Below are positions 6,105 through 14,882 of a stretch of DNA of 18,932 bases, in pieces. Positions within the stretch are counted from its first letter, which is position 1, and each line of letters starts with the position of its first letter. This DNA is from an uncultured Prevotella sp. (GTDB taxonomy: Bacteria > Bacteroidota > Bacteroidia > Bacteroidales > Bacteroidaceae). The notes below the pieces were generated by a model, which saw only the letters and a list, made by a program, of their open reading frames with translations, ran no database searches and had not been told where the DNA came from. The translations under genes were made by a program, and so were the position numbers. The stretch spans positions 1 through 18,932 of the forward strand of contig UQQN01000043.1 of assembly GCA_900543155.1 (NCBI GenBank), in the 5' to 3' direction.

Positions 6105-7718
6105 ATGCGCTCGAATCCCAAAAAATCATCACACGCATCCGCCATGCGTTTGCCCATTCTTGTGTCGTTGCTCACAGCAATGACCGTGTTGTCGGGTGCC
6201 AACGCTTCGACGGCAGGGACAGGTGTGCCCCGTGTGGTAGTGAATATTTTGGTGGACCAACTTCGTACCGACTATCTCAATGCCTTCATGCCCCTTTACG
6301 GACAAGAGGGCTTTGTGCGCTTACTTAACGAAGGACGAGTGTATGCACAGGCTGAATATCCGCATTCGCGTCCTGACCGAGCTTCGGCAGCAGCCACATT
6401 AGCCACAGGCACAACCCCCTACAATCATGGTATTGTGGGCTTGAAATGGCTCGACCGCGAAACCTTGCGTCCTGTGTTCTGCGTAAACGATAAAAACTAC
6501 GCCGGACTGCAAACAGCCGATGCTTCCTCGCCAACCTTCTTGGGCGTTTCGACCGTGGGCGATGAACTGAAAGTGGCTACCGAGGGCAAGGCCTTGGTTT
6601 ATGCAATCGCCCCCTTCCGCGATGCAGCTATACTTAGTGCAGGACATGCTGCTGATGCTGCCGTGTGGATTGATGACCGCACAGGACAATGGTGCTCTAC
6701 CTCGTACTACGGCAAAACATTGCCCAGTTGGACCACGGTGCTTAACAGCAACCGCCTTGACGACAGACTGAAGTCGCTCACTTGGAAACCCTCGAGCGAT
6801 TTGGTGGGCAACTTCTCTTACTTCCTTTCGGGGGGTATGAAAAAGCCCTTTAGTCACAAATTTACGGGACCGGGACGCTTTGCTACTTACAAAACAAGCG
6901 GACTGATAAACGAAGAGGTAGTGCGTGCTGCCACACAGTGCATAAATGGCACAATGGTGGGTAGCGACGCCATAACCGACTATTTGGCATTGACACTCTA
7001 TGCTGGCAACATCGACCACCACACGGTGAGCGAAAGTCCGATGGAGTTGCAAGATACTTATGTGCGCCTAGACCAGGCTTTGGCACAACTCATTAAATCG
7101 GTAGAACACAAAGTGGGACGCAACAACGCGCTCTTTGTGCTCACTTCAACGGGATATGCCGACGAAGAAACTGCCGATTTGTCGAAATATCGCATCCCCA
7201 CGGGTACCTTCGACGTAGAACGCTCGGCTGCATTGCTTAATATGTATTTTGTGGCTGTCTATGGTCAAGGACAATACGTAGAGTCAACACTCGGCACGCA
7301 AATCTATCTTAACCACAAATTGGTAGAACAAAAACAAATCAATTTGGCTGAGATGTTAGAGCGTGCGCAAGACTTCTTGTTGCAACTCTCTGGCGTGAAG
7401 GATGTTTACACCTCGTCGCGTCTGTTGCAAGGCGCTTGGACACCTGGCATTAGTAGAATGCGAGGCGGATATAATCCGCGCTATTCGGGTGATGTGCTTA
7501 TTGAGGTGGCACCAGGTTGGCGTTACGTAAATAACTCTACACACGAGAGTCAACTCGTTCGTGAATCGTACATTCCATTTCCCATCATATTTTTAGGCGA
7601 GGGCTTCAAGGCCGAAACCGTTGAAACTCCCGTTACCATCGACTACATAGCTCCTACGCTGTCGAAGGCGATGCGCATTCGTGCTCCTAACGCATGTCGT
7701 GTAGCTCCACTTTTTTAA
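6105..7718 (+). CDS. PafA-like alkaline phosphatase superfamily protein, probable pseudoenzyme
   Basis: The 537-aa protein has a signal peptide (hydrophobic core about 16-33) and aligns by eye with PafA-type alkaline phosphatases: VVVNILVDQLRTDYL, FVRLLNEG, TGTTPYNHGI, AILSAGH, a DTYVRLDQ helix and a PIIFLG strand. Using Elizabethkingia PafA numbering from memory, the active-site positions are mostly replaced: nucleophile T79 is R92, N100 is L113, K162 is F171, R164 is D173, metal ligand D305 is N302, and D352 and H353 are T349 and G350. Ligands D38 (D51) and H309 (H306) remain; no clear H486 equivalent is seen. Phosphatase activity is therefore unlikely. It follows the Lnb-family gene and precedes secA by 160 nt. 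The ATG at 6105 is chosen; the internal ATG at 6144 would also leave a signal peptide. A structural or binding role at the envelope is inference. Confidence 0.75.
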   Translation: MRSNPKKSSHASAMRLPILVSLLTAMTVLSGANASTAGTGVPRVVVNILVDQLRTDYLNAFMPLYGQEGFVRLLNEGRVYAQAEYPHSRPDRASAAATLATGTTPYNHGIVGLKWLDRETLRPVFCVNDKNYAGLQTADASSPTFLGVSTVGDELKVATEGKALVYAIAPFRDAAILSAGHAADAAVWIDDRTGQWCSTSYYGKTLPSWTTVLNSNRLDDRLKSLTWKPSSDLVGNFSYFLSGGMKKPFSHKFTGPGRFATYKTSGLINEEVVRAATQCINGTMVGSDAITDYLALTLYAGNIDHHTVSESPMELQDTYVRLDQALAQLIKSVEHKVGRNNALFVLTSTGYADEETADLSKYRIPTGTFDVERSAALLNMYFVAVYGQGQYVESTLGTQIYLNHKLVEQKQINLAEMLERAQDFLLQLSGVKDVYTSSRLLQGAWTPGISRMRGGYNPRYSGDVLIEVAPGWRYVNNSTHESQLVRESYIPFPIIFLGEGFKAETVETPVTIDYIAPTLSKAMRIRAPNACRVAPLF

Positions 7719-7878
7719 GAATGGAGTCTTCATGAATGCTTTGCAACAGCACATAAAAGTTGCACACGAATCAAAAAAACACTTTCAATCATAAAACAAA
7801 AGCCCCTATCTTAGCTAATGCTATCCATGCTTCAATAAGCAGGGTGGGTAAGAGGCTGAGAAACGGGAAACCTATAAT

Positions 7879-10800
7879 ATGGATATTAATAAATTTCTTA
7901 GCAAACTTTTCGGCAACAAGTCAACTCGCGACATGAAACTTATTCAGCCGTGGGTAGAAAAAATCAAGGCAGCCTATCCTGCCATTCAAGCACTCGACAA
8001 CGACGCATTACGCGCCAAGACTAAAGAGATTCAGCACACCATTCAGCACTCGGCTGACGACATTAAGGAGAAGATAGAGGAACTCAAAGCCAAAATCGAA
8101 GAAACTCCTATTGAAGACCGCGAGGTAATCTTCAGCCAAATCGATAAACTCGAAACACAAGTGCTCGACAAAATGGAGGTGGCACTCGATGAGGCTTTGC
8201 CCGAGGTACTTGCCATTGTGAAGGACACGGCTCGCCGTTTTGCTGAGAACGAAACCGTAGTGGTTACTGCCAACGACTTTGACCGCGAATTGGCTGCAAG
8301 CCACGACTTCGTGACTATCGATGGCGATAAGGCTATCTATCAAAACCACTGGATTGCTGGTGGCAACGACACCAAATGGAACATGGTGCACTATGACGTG
8401 CAACTCTTCGGTGGCGTGGTATTGCACCAAGGCAAAATTGCCGAAATGGCAACAGGTGAAGGTAAAACACTTGTGGGTACACTCCCTGTATTCCTCAACG
8501 CATTGACAGGTAACGGTGTACACGTGGTAACCGTGAACGACTACCTTGCTAAGCGTGACTCTGAATGGATGGGCCCGCTCTATATGTTCCATGGTCTTTC
8601 AGTAGACTGCATCGACAAGCACCAGCCTAACTCAGAGAGCCGCCGTCGTGCTTATCAGGCAGATATCACCTTCGGTACGAACAACGAATTTGGTTTCGAC
8701 TACTTGCGCGACAACATGGCAATGAGTCCTAAAGACCTTGTGCAGCGTCGCCACAACTATGCCATCGTCGATGAGGTCGACTCTGTGTTGATTGACGATG
8801 CCCGTACTCCGTTGATTATCTCAGGTCCTGTGCCTAAGGGCGACGACCAACACTTCGAAGAATATCAACCCTTGGTAGAGCGCTTGGTTGAAGTGCAGCG
8901 CAAACTTGCTACGAAATATTTGGCTGAGGCTAAACAACTTATTGCTACCGGCGATAAAGAAAAGACCGAAGAAGGTTTCCTCGCCTTGTTCCGTAGCCAC
9001 AAGGCATTGCCTAAGAATAATCCACTTATTAAGTTCCTCTCAGAAACAGGTATTAAGGCAGGTATGCTTAAAACCGAAGAGGTATATATGGAGAACAACA
9101 ACCGCCGTATGCCCGAGGCTGTTGAACCCCTCTACTTCGTGGTGGACGAGAAGATGCACAGCGTAGACTTGACTGATAAGGGTAATAAGTGGCTCGCTGA
9201 CCAAGTACACGACGATCAACTTTTTGTACTCCCCGATATTACCAGCGAACTTTCAGCACTCGAGGCTGACGAGACTTTGAGCGAAGAAGAACGTGTGAAC
9301 AAGAAAGACGAACTCTTGCAAGATTATGCAGTGAAGAGTGACCGTGTACACACCATCTTACAGTTGCTCAAGGCCTACACCATGTTCCGCATTAACGAAG
9401 AATATGTGGTAATGGATGGTCAAGTAAAGATTGTCGACGAGCAGACAGGTCGTATTATGGAAGGTCGTCGTTGGAGCGATGGTTTACACCAAGCTGTTGA
9501 GGCGAAGGAACACGTAAAGGTAGAGGCTGCCACACAAACCTTTGCTACGATTACGTTGCAGAACTACTTCCGTATGTACCACAAACTTGCAGGTATGACC
9601 GGTACCGCAAGTACTGAGGCTGGCGAATTCTGGAATATCTATAAACTCGATGTAGTAGAAATTCCTACTAATCGTCCCATTGCACGTGTCGATATGAACG
9701 ACCGCGTGTATAAAACAAAGCGTGAAAAATATAAGGCGGTAATCGAGGAAATCGAAAAGATGCGTATGGCAGGCCGTCCTGTATTGGTGGGTACTACCAA
9801 CGTCGACGTGAGCGAACTTTTGAGCCGTATGCTTCAACTTCGTGGCATTCCTCATCAGGTGCTCAATGCTAAACTCCACCAAAAAGAAGCTGATATCGTA
9901 GCTAAGGCAGGTCAGAGCACTTTGGGTAAAGTGGTTATAACCGATGCTGAAGGCAATAAGGTTGAAGAAGAGCGTATGCTCGGTGCAGTGACGATTGCTA
10001 CCAACATGGCAGGTCGTGGTACAGATATTAAGCTCACCGACGAAGTGAAGGCTGCAGGCGGTTTGGCTATTATTGGTACCGAACGTCACGAAAGCCGTCG
10101 TGTAGACCGTCAGCTCCGTGGTCGTGCAGGACGTCAGGGTGACCCAGGTTCTTCAGTCTTCTTTGTTTCGCTCGAAGATAACTTGATGCGTTTGTTCGCC
10201 TCTGAGCGTATTGCTCGTGTCATGGACAAACTCGGCTTTAAGGATGGCGAAATGATCGAAGCAAAGATGATCAACAATAGCATTGAACGTGCACAACGCA
10301 AGGTTGAGGAAAATAACTTCGGTATCCGTAAGCGTTTGCTTGAATACGATGACGTAATGAACAAGCAGCGTACGGTTATCTACGAAAAACGTCGTCACGC
10401 CTTGATGGGTGAACGTGTAGGCATGGACATTGCCAACATGATTTGGGACCGCGTAATCAATGTGATTGACAAGAACGACTATCAGGGTTGTCGCGAGGCA
10501 TTTATCGAAATCTTTGCAATGGAGGCTCCCTTCACCGAAGAAGAATTTGACGGCATGAAGCGCGACGACCTCTATGAAAAGGCATTCGAGGCTGCAATGG
10601 CTACCTTTAAGCGTAAGACCGACCGTTTGGCACAAGTAGCTACGCCCGTTATCAAGCAGGTGTACGAAAACCAAGGCGATATGTACGAAAACATCCTCGT
10701 GCCTATTACCGATGGTAAGTTGATGTACAACATCCGCACAAACTTGAAGAAGGCTTACGAAACCGAGGCTAAGGAAGTTGTAAAAGACTTTGAAAAGGCT

Positions 10801-11244
10801 ATTATTCTTCACAACATTGACGATGCTTGGAAGGAGAACCTTCGCGAACTCGATGAGTTGAAGAAGTCGGTGCAAAATGCTTCGTACGAACAGAAAGATC
10901 CGCTTCTCGTCTTCAAACTCGAGAGTGTACAACTCTTCGACAAGATGGTGAACCGCATTAACAACGAGACAGTGGCAACTTTGATGCGTGGTCAAATTCC
11001 CGTGCAAGTAGCTGAAGAGGTAAAGGATGCTGGCGAAGAAGAACCCACTCAGCAGCAAAACCTCACCACAAGTCACGAAACACTCGACGAAGCTGGCGAT
11101 CCTGAAGCAGCAGCTGCCGCCAATCGTGATACACGCGAAACACACAACCAGCCCATCGTAAAAGAGAAAGTACCTGGTCGTAACGATCCTTGTCCTTGTG
11201 GCAGTGGCAAAAAGTTTAAAGACTGCCACGGCAAGAACATTTAA
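7879..11244 (+). CDS. secA: Preprotein translocase ATPase SecA
   Basis: SecA is the ATPase motor that pushes unfolded pre-proteins through SecYEG. At 1121 aa it is much longer than the 901-aa E. coli protein. Visible features are Walker A GEGKT (193-197) after KIAEMA, Walker B VDEVD (297-301) followed by [11 protein letters not shown], the NBD2 motifs [11 protein letters not shown] and [16 protein letters not shown], and the C-terminal zinc-binding SEC-C motif [13 protein letters not shown] (C1105, C1107, C1116, H1117). The extra length comes from a helical insertion near residues 50-110, an extended segment at about 330-430 within the preprotein cross-linking region, and an acidic, Q/T/A-rich linker before the zinc motif. 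Such insertions are common in Bacteroidota SecA. The 160-nt upstream gap shows no clear promoter. A strong terminator follows. Confidence 0.98.
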   Translation: MDINKFLSKLFGNKSTRDMKLIQPWVEKIKAAYPAIQALDNDALRAKTKEIQHTIQHSADDIKEKIEELKAKIEETPIEDREVIFSQIDKLETQVLDKMEVALDEALPEVLAIVKDTARRFAENETVVVTANDFDRELAASHDFVTIDGDKAIYQNHWIAGGNDTKWNMVHYDVQLFGGVVLHQGKIAEMATGEGKTLVGTLPVFLNALTGNGVHVVTVNDYLAKRDSEWMGPLYMFHGLSVDCIDKHQPNSESRRRAYQADITFGTNNEFGFDYLRDNMAMSPKDLVQRRHNYAIVDEVDSVLIDDARTPLIISGPVPKGDDQHFEEYQPLVERLVEVQRKLATKYLAEAKQLIATGDKEKTEEGFLALFRSHKALPKNNPLIKFLSETGIKAGMLKTEEVYMENNNRRMPEAVEPLYFVVDEKMHSVDLTDKGNKWLADQVHDDQLFVLPDITSELSALEADETLSEEERVNKKDELLQDYAVKSDRVHTILQLLKAYTMFRINEEYVVMDGQVKIVDEQTGRIMEGRRWSDGLHQAVEAKEHVKVEAATQTFATITLQNYFRMYHKLAGMTGTASTEAGEFWNIYKLDVVEIPTNRPIARVDMNDRVYKTKREKYKAVIEEIEKMRMAGRPVLVGTTNVDVSELLSRMLQLRGIPHQVLNAKLHQKEADIVAKAGQSTLGKVVITDAEGNKVEEERMLGAVTIATNMAGRGTDIKLTDEVKAAGGLAIIGTERHESRRVDRQLRGRAGRQGDPGSSVFFVSLEDNLMRLFASERIARVMDKLGFKDGEMIEAKMINNSIERAQRKVEENNFGIRKRLLEYDDVMNKQRTVIYEKRRHALMGERVGMDIANMIWDRVINVIDKNDYQGCREAFIEIFAMEAPFTEEEFDGMKRDDLYEKAFEAAMATFKRKTDRLAQVATPVIKQVYENQGDMYENILVPITDGKLMYNIRTNLKKAYETEAKEVVKDFEKAIILHNIDDAWKENLRELDELKKSVQNASYEQKDPLLVFKLESVQLFDKMVNRINNETVATLMRGQIPVQVAEEVKDAGEEEPTQQQNLTTSHETLDEAGDPEAAAAANRDTRETHNQPIVKEKVPGRNDPCPCGSGKKFKDCHGKNI

Positions 11245-11272
11245 TGCAACTATATTATAGTTGATAATAAAG

Positions 11273-11314
11273 AATAATTCGTCTTCCCTTCTTTGGGGGA
11301 AGGCGAATTATTTT
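11273..11314 (+). terminator. Intrinsic terminator of secA
   Basis: A 16-bp stem pairs 11273-11288 with 11297-11312, including one G-U pair, around an 8-nt loop. It is followed by TT within a short T-run. The outer arms are A/T-rich (AATAATTCG/CGAATTATT), so the hairpin could also work for leftward transcription. Confidence 0.85.
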
Positions 11315-11465
11315 AGTTCTCAAAAATAAGAAAACCTCCTTTTCCCCTTGGACGAAAATGGGAGCATAAAAGTCAAACCCAATTGGCAATATAGCCTTTG
11401 TAGCTAAACCTTTTGGGCTTAACCATAAAATAATTCATACGAAACACTTTTTTTATAGACAAAAA

Positions 11466-11498
11466 GTTGCAATAGCCAATAAAAAAACAGTAATTTTG
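11466..11498 (+). promoter_or_regulatory. Promoter of the purH-mre operon
   Basis: GTTG at 11466-11469 and TAATTTTG at 11491-11498 are separated by 21 nt and fit TTTG / TAnnTTTG with one mismatch in the -33 box. The leader would be about 65-70 nt before ATG 11573. Confidence 0.55.
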
Positions 11499-11572
11499 CA
11501 CACAAAACAGCGAATTTGCGCATTGCGTAAACACGTTGGATACATAAAACAGCAAATAACATACTATTCAAT

Positions 11573-12166
11573 ATGTCCTCAACAAAGAAAATCAAGACCG
11601 CGCTCGTATCAGTTTTCCACAAAGATGGTTTAGAAGAGTTGCTCGGCAAATTGCATGAAGAAGGCGTACAGTTCCTTTCAACAGGTGGTACGCAACAGTT
11701 TATTGAGTCTTTGGGTTACCCCTGCCAAAAGGTTGAAGATGTGACTACATATCCTTCAATCTTGGGTGGACGTGTGAAAACCCTTCACCCCAAAATCTTT
11801 GGTGGCATCTTGGGACGTCGTGAGTTAGAGGACGACCAAAAGCAAATGGCACAATACGAGATTCCCGAAATCGACCTCGTTATTGTTGACCTCTATCCCT
11901 TTGAGCAGACTGTAGCAAGTGGTGCTAGCGAAGCCGATATCATCGAGAAAATCGATATAGGTGGCATTTCTTTGATTCGTGCTGGTGCTAAGAACTTTAA
12001 CGATGTAGTTATCGTTCCGTCAAAGGCTGAATATAAGCCCTTGCTCGACATCGTTAGCAAAAACGGTGCACAAACTGAGCTCGAAGAACGTCGTTGGTTT
12101 GCTACACGTGCATTTGGTGTGAGTAGCCACTACGATACTGCCATTCATAACTGGTTTGAGAAATAA
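11573..12166 (+). CDS. purH: Stand-alone IMP cyclohydrolase (N-terminal domain of PurH)
   Basis: It closes FAICAR to IMP, the last step of de novo purine synthesis. The 197 aa cover only the MGS-like IMP cyclohydrolase domain of the usual ~510-aa bifunctional PurH. The motifs are complete: STGGT (36-40), LGGRVKTLHP with K69, LYPF with Y108, IDIGG with D128, and RAGAKN with K140. These match the catalytic positions known from human ATIC (K66, Y104, D125, K137) with a steady offset of 3-4. The ORF ends cleanly at the domain boundary (HYDTAIHNWFEK, then TAA), and the 20-nt gap to mreB holds no remnant of the AICAR transformylase domain. It therefore looks like a genuine single-domain enzyme rather than a truncation. 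The transformylase must be encoded elsewhere. It is the first gene of the operon. Confidence 0.9.
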   Translation: MSSTKKIKTALVSVFHKDGLEELLGKLHEEGVQFLSTGGTQQFIESLGYPCQKVEDVTTYPSILGGRVKTLHPKIFGGILGRRELEDDQKQMAQYEIPEIDLVIVDLYPFEQTVASGASEADIIEKIDIGGISLIRAGAKNFNDVVIVPSKAEYKPLLDIVSKNGAQTELEERRWFATRAFGVSSHYDTAIHNWFEK

Positions 12167-12186
12167 TTAGTACACAATCTTTCGAT

Positions 12187-13218
12187 ATGGGATTTTTTTC
12201 TAAGCTCTTTTCCTTCACACAGGAATTGGCCATCGACTTGGGCACTGCCAATACCATTATCATTGATGATGGCGGTATTGCTGTAAACGAGCCGTCGGTC
12301 GTGGCTCTCGATACTCACTCCGACAAGATGATTGCGGTGGGCGACGAAGCCAAACTCATGTACGAAAAGACCAATAATAAAATACGTGTGATTCGTCCCT
12401 TGCGCGACGGTGTGATTGCCGACTTCAACGCTTGCGAACAAATGATGCGTGGTTTGATTAAGAAGGTACACACGGGCAAGCGTTTGTTCTCGCCCTCATT
12501 GCGCATGGTTATTGGTGTGCCAAGTGGTTCGACCGAGGTGGAACTTCGTGCTGTGCGCGACTCTGCAGAACATGCAGGAGGTCGTGACGTGTTCTTGCTT
12601 TACGAACCTATGGCTGCTGCTATCGGTATTGGCATTGATGTCAATGCACCCGAGGGCAACATGATTGTGGATATAGGTGGCGGTACAACTGAAATCGCTG
12701 TCATCTCGTTGGGTGGCATTGTCTCGAACAACTCTATCAAGATGGCTGGTGACGACTTTACTAGCGACATCCAAGAGTATATGGGCCGTCAGCACAACGT
12801 GAAGGTAAGCGAACGTATGGCAGAACGTATCAAAATTAACGTGGGTGCAGCATTGACCGATTTGCCCAACCCTCCTGCCGACTATGTAATTCATGGTCCG
12901 AACCGCATTACTACTATGCCTATGGAGGTGCCTGTATGCTATCAAGAAATTGCACACTGCCTCGAAACGTCTATCGCACGTATTGAACAGGCTGTGGTAA
13001 ATGCTTTGGCAAACACACCGCCCGAACTCTACGCTGATATTGTGAAGAATGGTATCTACCTTACTGGTGGTGGCGCATTGCTTCGCGGACTTGACAAGCG
13101 TTTGAGCGATAAAATTAATATTCCTTTCCACGTAGCAGATGATCCGTTGCTCTGTGTGGCTAAGGGTACAGGTATTGCGTTGAAGAATGTTGAAAACTAC
13201 ACATTCCTTATGCGTTAA
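12187..13218 (+). CDS. mreB: Rod-shape-determining actin homologue MreB
   Basis: MreB forms membrane-bound antiparallel filaments that orient the elongation machinery. At 343 aa it is of normal length. It begins with an amphipathic membrane-binding stretch (MGFFSKLFSF), followed by the phosphate-1 loop IDLGTANT (16-23), RPLRDGVIADF, the GVPSGSTEVE loop, phosphate-2 VDIGGGTTEIA (from 161), and the adenosine-binding LTGGGALLRGLD near the C-terminus. All are canonical, so it should bind ATP and polymerise. It lies 20 nt after the IMP cyclohydrolase gene and must depend on that promoter. A strong hairpin terminator follows the stop codon, separating it from mreC. Confidence 0.98.
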   Translation: MGFFSKLFSFTQELAIDLGTANTIIIDDGGIAVNEPSVVALDTHSDKMIAVGDEAKLMYEKTNNKIRVIRPLRDGVIADFNACEQMMRGLIKKVHTGKRLFSPSLRMVIGVPSGSTEVELRAVRDSAEHAGGRDVFLLYEPMAAAIGIGIDVNAPEGNMIVDIGGGTTEIAVISLGGIVSNNSIKMAGDDFTSDIQEYMGRQHNVKVSERMAERIKINVGAALTDLPNPPADYVIHGPNRITTMPMEVPVCYQEIAHCLETSIARIEQAVVNALANTPPELYADIVKNGIYLTGGGALLRGLDKRLSDKINIPFHVADDPLLCVAKGTGIALKNVENYTFLMR

Positions 13219-13244
13219 TTGCCTCATCATTCTATGACGAGCGG

Positions 13245-13310
13245 CTTCACCCCCTCGGTTCCCATCTCATGTATATAAGCGAAGGGCGACCAAGGGGGTG
13301 AGGTTTTATT
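13245..13310 (+). terminator. Terminator or attenuator between mreB and mreC
   Basis: The arm 13245-13260 pairs with 13288-13303. The core is an uninterrupted ACCCCCT/AGGGGGT-type stem (13247-13255 with 13293-13301), then one mismatch and four further pairs. TTTTATTT follows directly. It lies 27 nt after the mreB stop, inside an otherwise continuous operon. Partial read-through would make more MreB than MreC/MreD/PBP2/RodA, but that effect is inferred. Confidence 0.75.
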
Positions 13311-13344
13311 TGTAAATGGGTGCTTTTACTCTGACACATATTTG
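13309..13344 (+). promoter_or_regulatory. Weak candidate promoter for mreC
   Basis: TTTG at 13309-13312 and CATATTTG at 13337-13344 resemble TTTG / TAnnTTTG. The spacing (24 nt) is longer than usual and the first base of the -7 box differs. A secondary promoter would make sense after the terminator, but the match is weak. Confidence 0.3.
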
Positions 13345-13372
13345 CAAATGCTTTTTGAATTAAGTTATAAAA

Positions 13373-14251
13373 ATGAGTGACTACTCTCCCAAAAGCAATC
13401 TGCTAGACTTTGTCAGCAAATATAGTTACGCTTTCCTTTTTGTGATTCTCGAAACGCTGAGTATGATTTTGCTTTTTCGTTTCAATAGCTTTCAGGGGAG
13501 CGTATGGTTCAGTGCTGCCAATTCTATGGTAGCAGGGGTAAATGGAGCTTACACCAATGTGATAGGGTTCTTTAATTTGCAACAGGTAAATCGTCAGCTC
13601 ACTGACCAAAATATTGCTTTGCAACGCGAAACCGAAATTTTGCGTCAAGCTTTGAACTCGGCAACCAAAGATACCACCATGACCGAGAAACTGATGCGCG
13701 AAAAGCTTAATGGCTACGCCATGGTGCCAGCCACCGTCGTAAGCAATAGCTCAGAGCGCACCAATAATTATTTGGTGATAGACCGTGGCGAAACCGATGG
13801 CATTCGTCCTGAAATGGGTGTAGTTGGCGGAGGCGGTGTGGTAGGTATTGTTTATCTCACAGGACCACACCATTCATTGGTTATCCCCGTAACCAATCGA
13901 AAGTCGAGCATTAGTTGCCGTGTGCGTGGGCAAAACTATTTTGGCTACTTGCAGTGGGACGGTGCGAGCATGCTCAGTGCTTATGTTGATGATGTGCCGC
14001 GTTATGCCCGTGTAAAAGTGGGACAAGCCATCGAAACCAGTGGATATTCGGCAGTCTTCCCTCCAGGAATTTTTGTGGGACGTGTAAGCAAAATTAGTAA
14101 CTCGGCTGATGGACAGTCTTACAGATTGGATGTGACGCTGGGCACAAACTTCGCGAACCTACGCGATGTGTCGGTTGTTACCACTCCCTATAAAGCCGAA
14201 ATTGATACACTCCAAATGCACGCTTTGCAAATGGAGAATAATGCAAATTAG
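13373..14251 (+). CDS. mreC: Rod-shape-determining protein MreC
   Basis: MreC is the bitopic scaffold that activates PBP2-RodA in the elongasome. The 292-aa protein has a short cytoplasmic N-terminus, one membrane helix at about 18-36, a coiled-coil dimerisation helix around 68-97, and the periplasmic beta-barrel pair. Family signatures include VVSNSSERTNNYLVIDRGETDGIRPEMGVV, then GGVVGIVYLTGPHHSLVIPVTNRKSSISCRV, in separate segments. The C-terminus ends soon after the second barrel. The leading-helix sequence is not conserved, as is normal for MreC. The start ATG is preceded by an A/T-rich stretch and lies 154 nt after mreB. mreD follows after 56 nt. Confidence 0.95.
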   Translation: MSDYSPKSNLLDFVSKYSYAFLFVILETLSMILLFRFNSFQGSVWFSAANSMVAGVNGAYTNVIGFFNLQQVNRQLTDQNIALQRETEILRQALNSATKDTTMTEKLMREKLNGYAMVPATVVSNSSERTNNYLVIDRGETDGIRPEMGVVGGGGVVGIVYLTGPHHSLVIPVTNRKSSISCRVRGQNYFGYLQWDGASMLSAYVDDVPRYARVKVGQAIETSGYSAVFPPGIFVGRVSKISNSADGQSYRLDVTLGTNFANLRDVSVVTTPYKAEIDTLQMHALQMENNAN

Positions 14252-14307
14252 TTACGGGCTGACTAAAGGCTGAAAGTCCCCGAGCACATACTCTTATCCA
14301 GATTTTT

Positions 14308-14805
14308 ATGTTTCAAACACTTATGTCGCGCATCGGTTGGTTTGTGGCACTTATGTTTTTACAAGCATTGGTGTTCAACCACGTACACATTTTTGGTTAC
14401 GCCACACCGATGCCCTACGTTTATTTCTTGCTCATTCTTCCGAGCAACACCCCCCGTTGGCTTTATGTCCTTTCGGGATTTTTGTTAGGCTTGGCGATTG
14501 ATATTTTTACCAACACACCAGGCATGGCTGCGGGAGCCATGTGTTTGCTTGGCTTAATTGTGCCCATGCTACTTAGGGCGTTTTCACCTTCCGACAAGAA
14601 CGAAAGTTTCGTCCCCTCGCACAAAGAAATGGAGTGGAGCGCCTTTGGCAAATACGCGTTCTTTAGCGTGCTTATATATTGCTTGGTGTTCTTTACTTTC
14701 GAAGCTTTTTCGTTTTTCGATTGGCAAATACTCCTCATCAACATCGTGGGTAGCACTTTGCTTACCACCCTTTTTGTATTTGCGATGGAACTTATACGCA
14801 AGTAA
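14308..14805 (+). CDS. mreD: Rod-shape-determining membrane protein MreD
   Basis: MreD is the small polytopic partner of MreC in the elongasome. The 165-aa protein is almost entirely hydrophobic, with about five membrane segments broken by a polar loop near residues 92-112 (SPSDKNESFVPSHKEMEW). The GFLLGLAIDIFTNTPGMAA segment matches the typical MreD motif (G..LGLL.D...G..G). Assignment rests on this motif, its size and its place between mreC and the PBP2 gene. The next coding start lies 77 nt downstream. Confidence 0.9.
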   Translation: MFQTLMSRIGWFVALMFLQALVFNHVHIFGYATPMPYVYFLLILPSNTPRWLYVLSGFLLGLAIDIFTNTPGMAAGAMCLLGLIVPMLLRAFSPSDKNESFVPSHKEMEWSAFGKYAFFSVLIYCLVFFTFEAFSFFDWQILLINIVGSTLLTTLFVFAMELIRK

Positions 14806-14882
14806 GCAGTCGCTAAACAACTGATAGTTTTTTGTACGATCGGTTCAAGACATGTAATTCTCTAAAAAATCCCCCTAAGCTC

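Larger units (their letters stand above)
11245..11572. other. Intergenic region between secA and the shape operon
   Basis: These 328 nt hold the secA terminator (11273-11314), about 150 nt of AT-rich sequence in which I see nothing functional, and the operon promoter (11466-11498). ORFs on the minus strand here have no promoter or recognisable content. Confidence 0.6.

Noticed and set aside
7830..7878. Thiamine-pyrophosphate riboswitch-like words (GGCTGAGA followed by GAAACCT) before secA
   Set aside because: The thi-box words are only partial, the second conserved half of the aptamer is missing because the secA coding sequence begins at once, and secA is not a thiamine gene.
10153..11229. 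Long minus-strand ORF (358 aa) opposite the 3' part of secA
   Set aside because: It is the mirror of the strongly conserved SecA frame and shows cysteine- and valine-rich antisense-type composition, with no promoter or known domain.
14832..14882. 17-residue extension of PBP2 from TTG 14832
   Set aside because: TTG is a poor start and the added polar residues are not needed; ATG 14883 places the membrane anchor at a typical distance.
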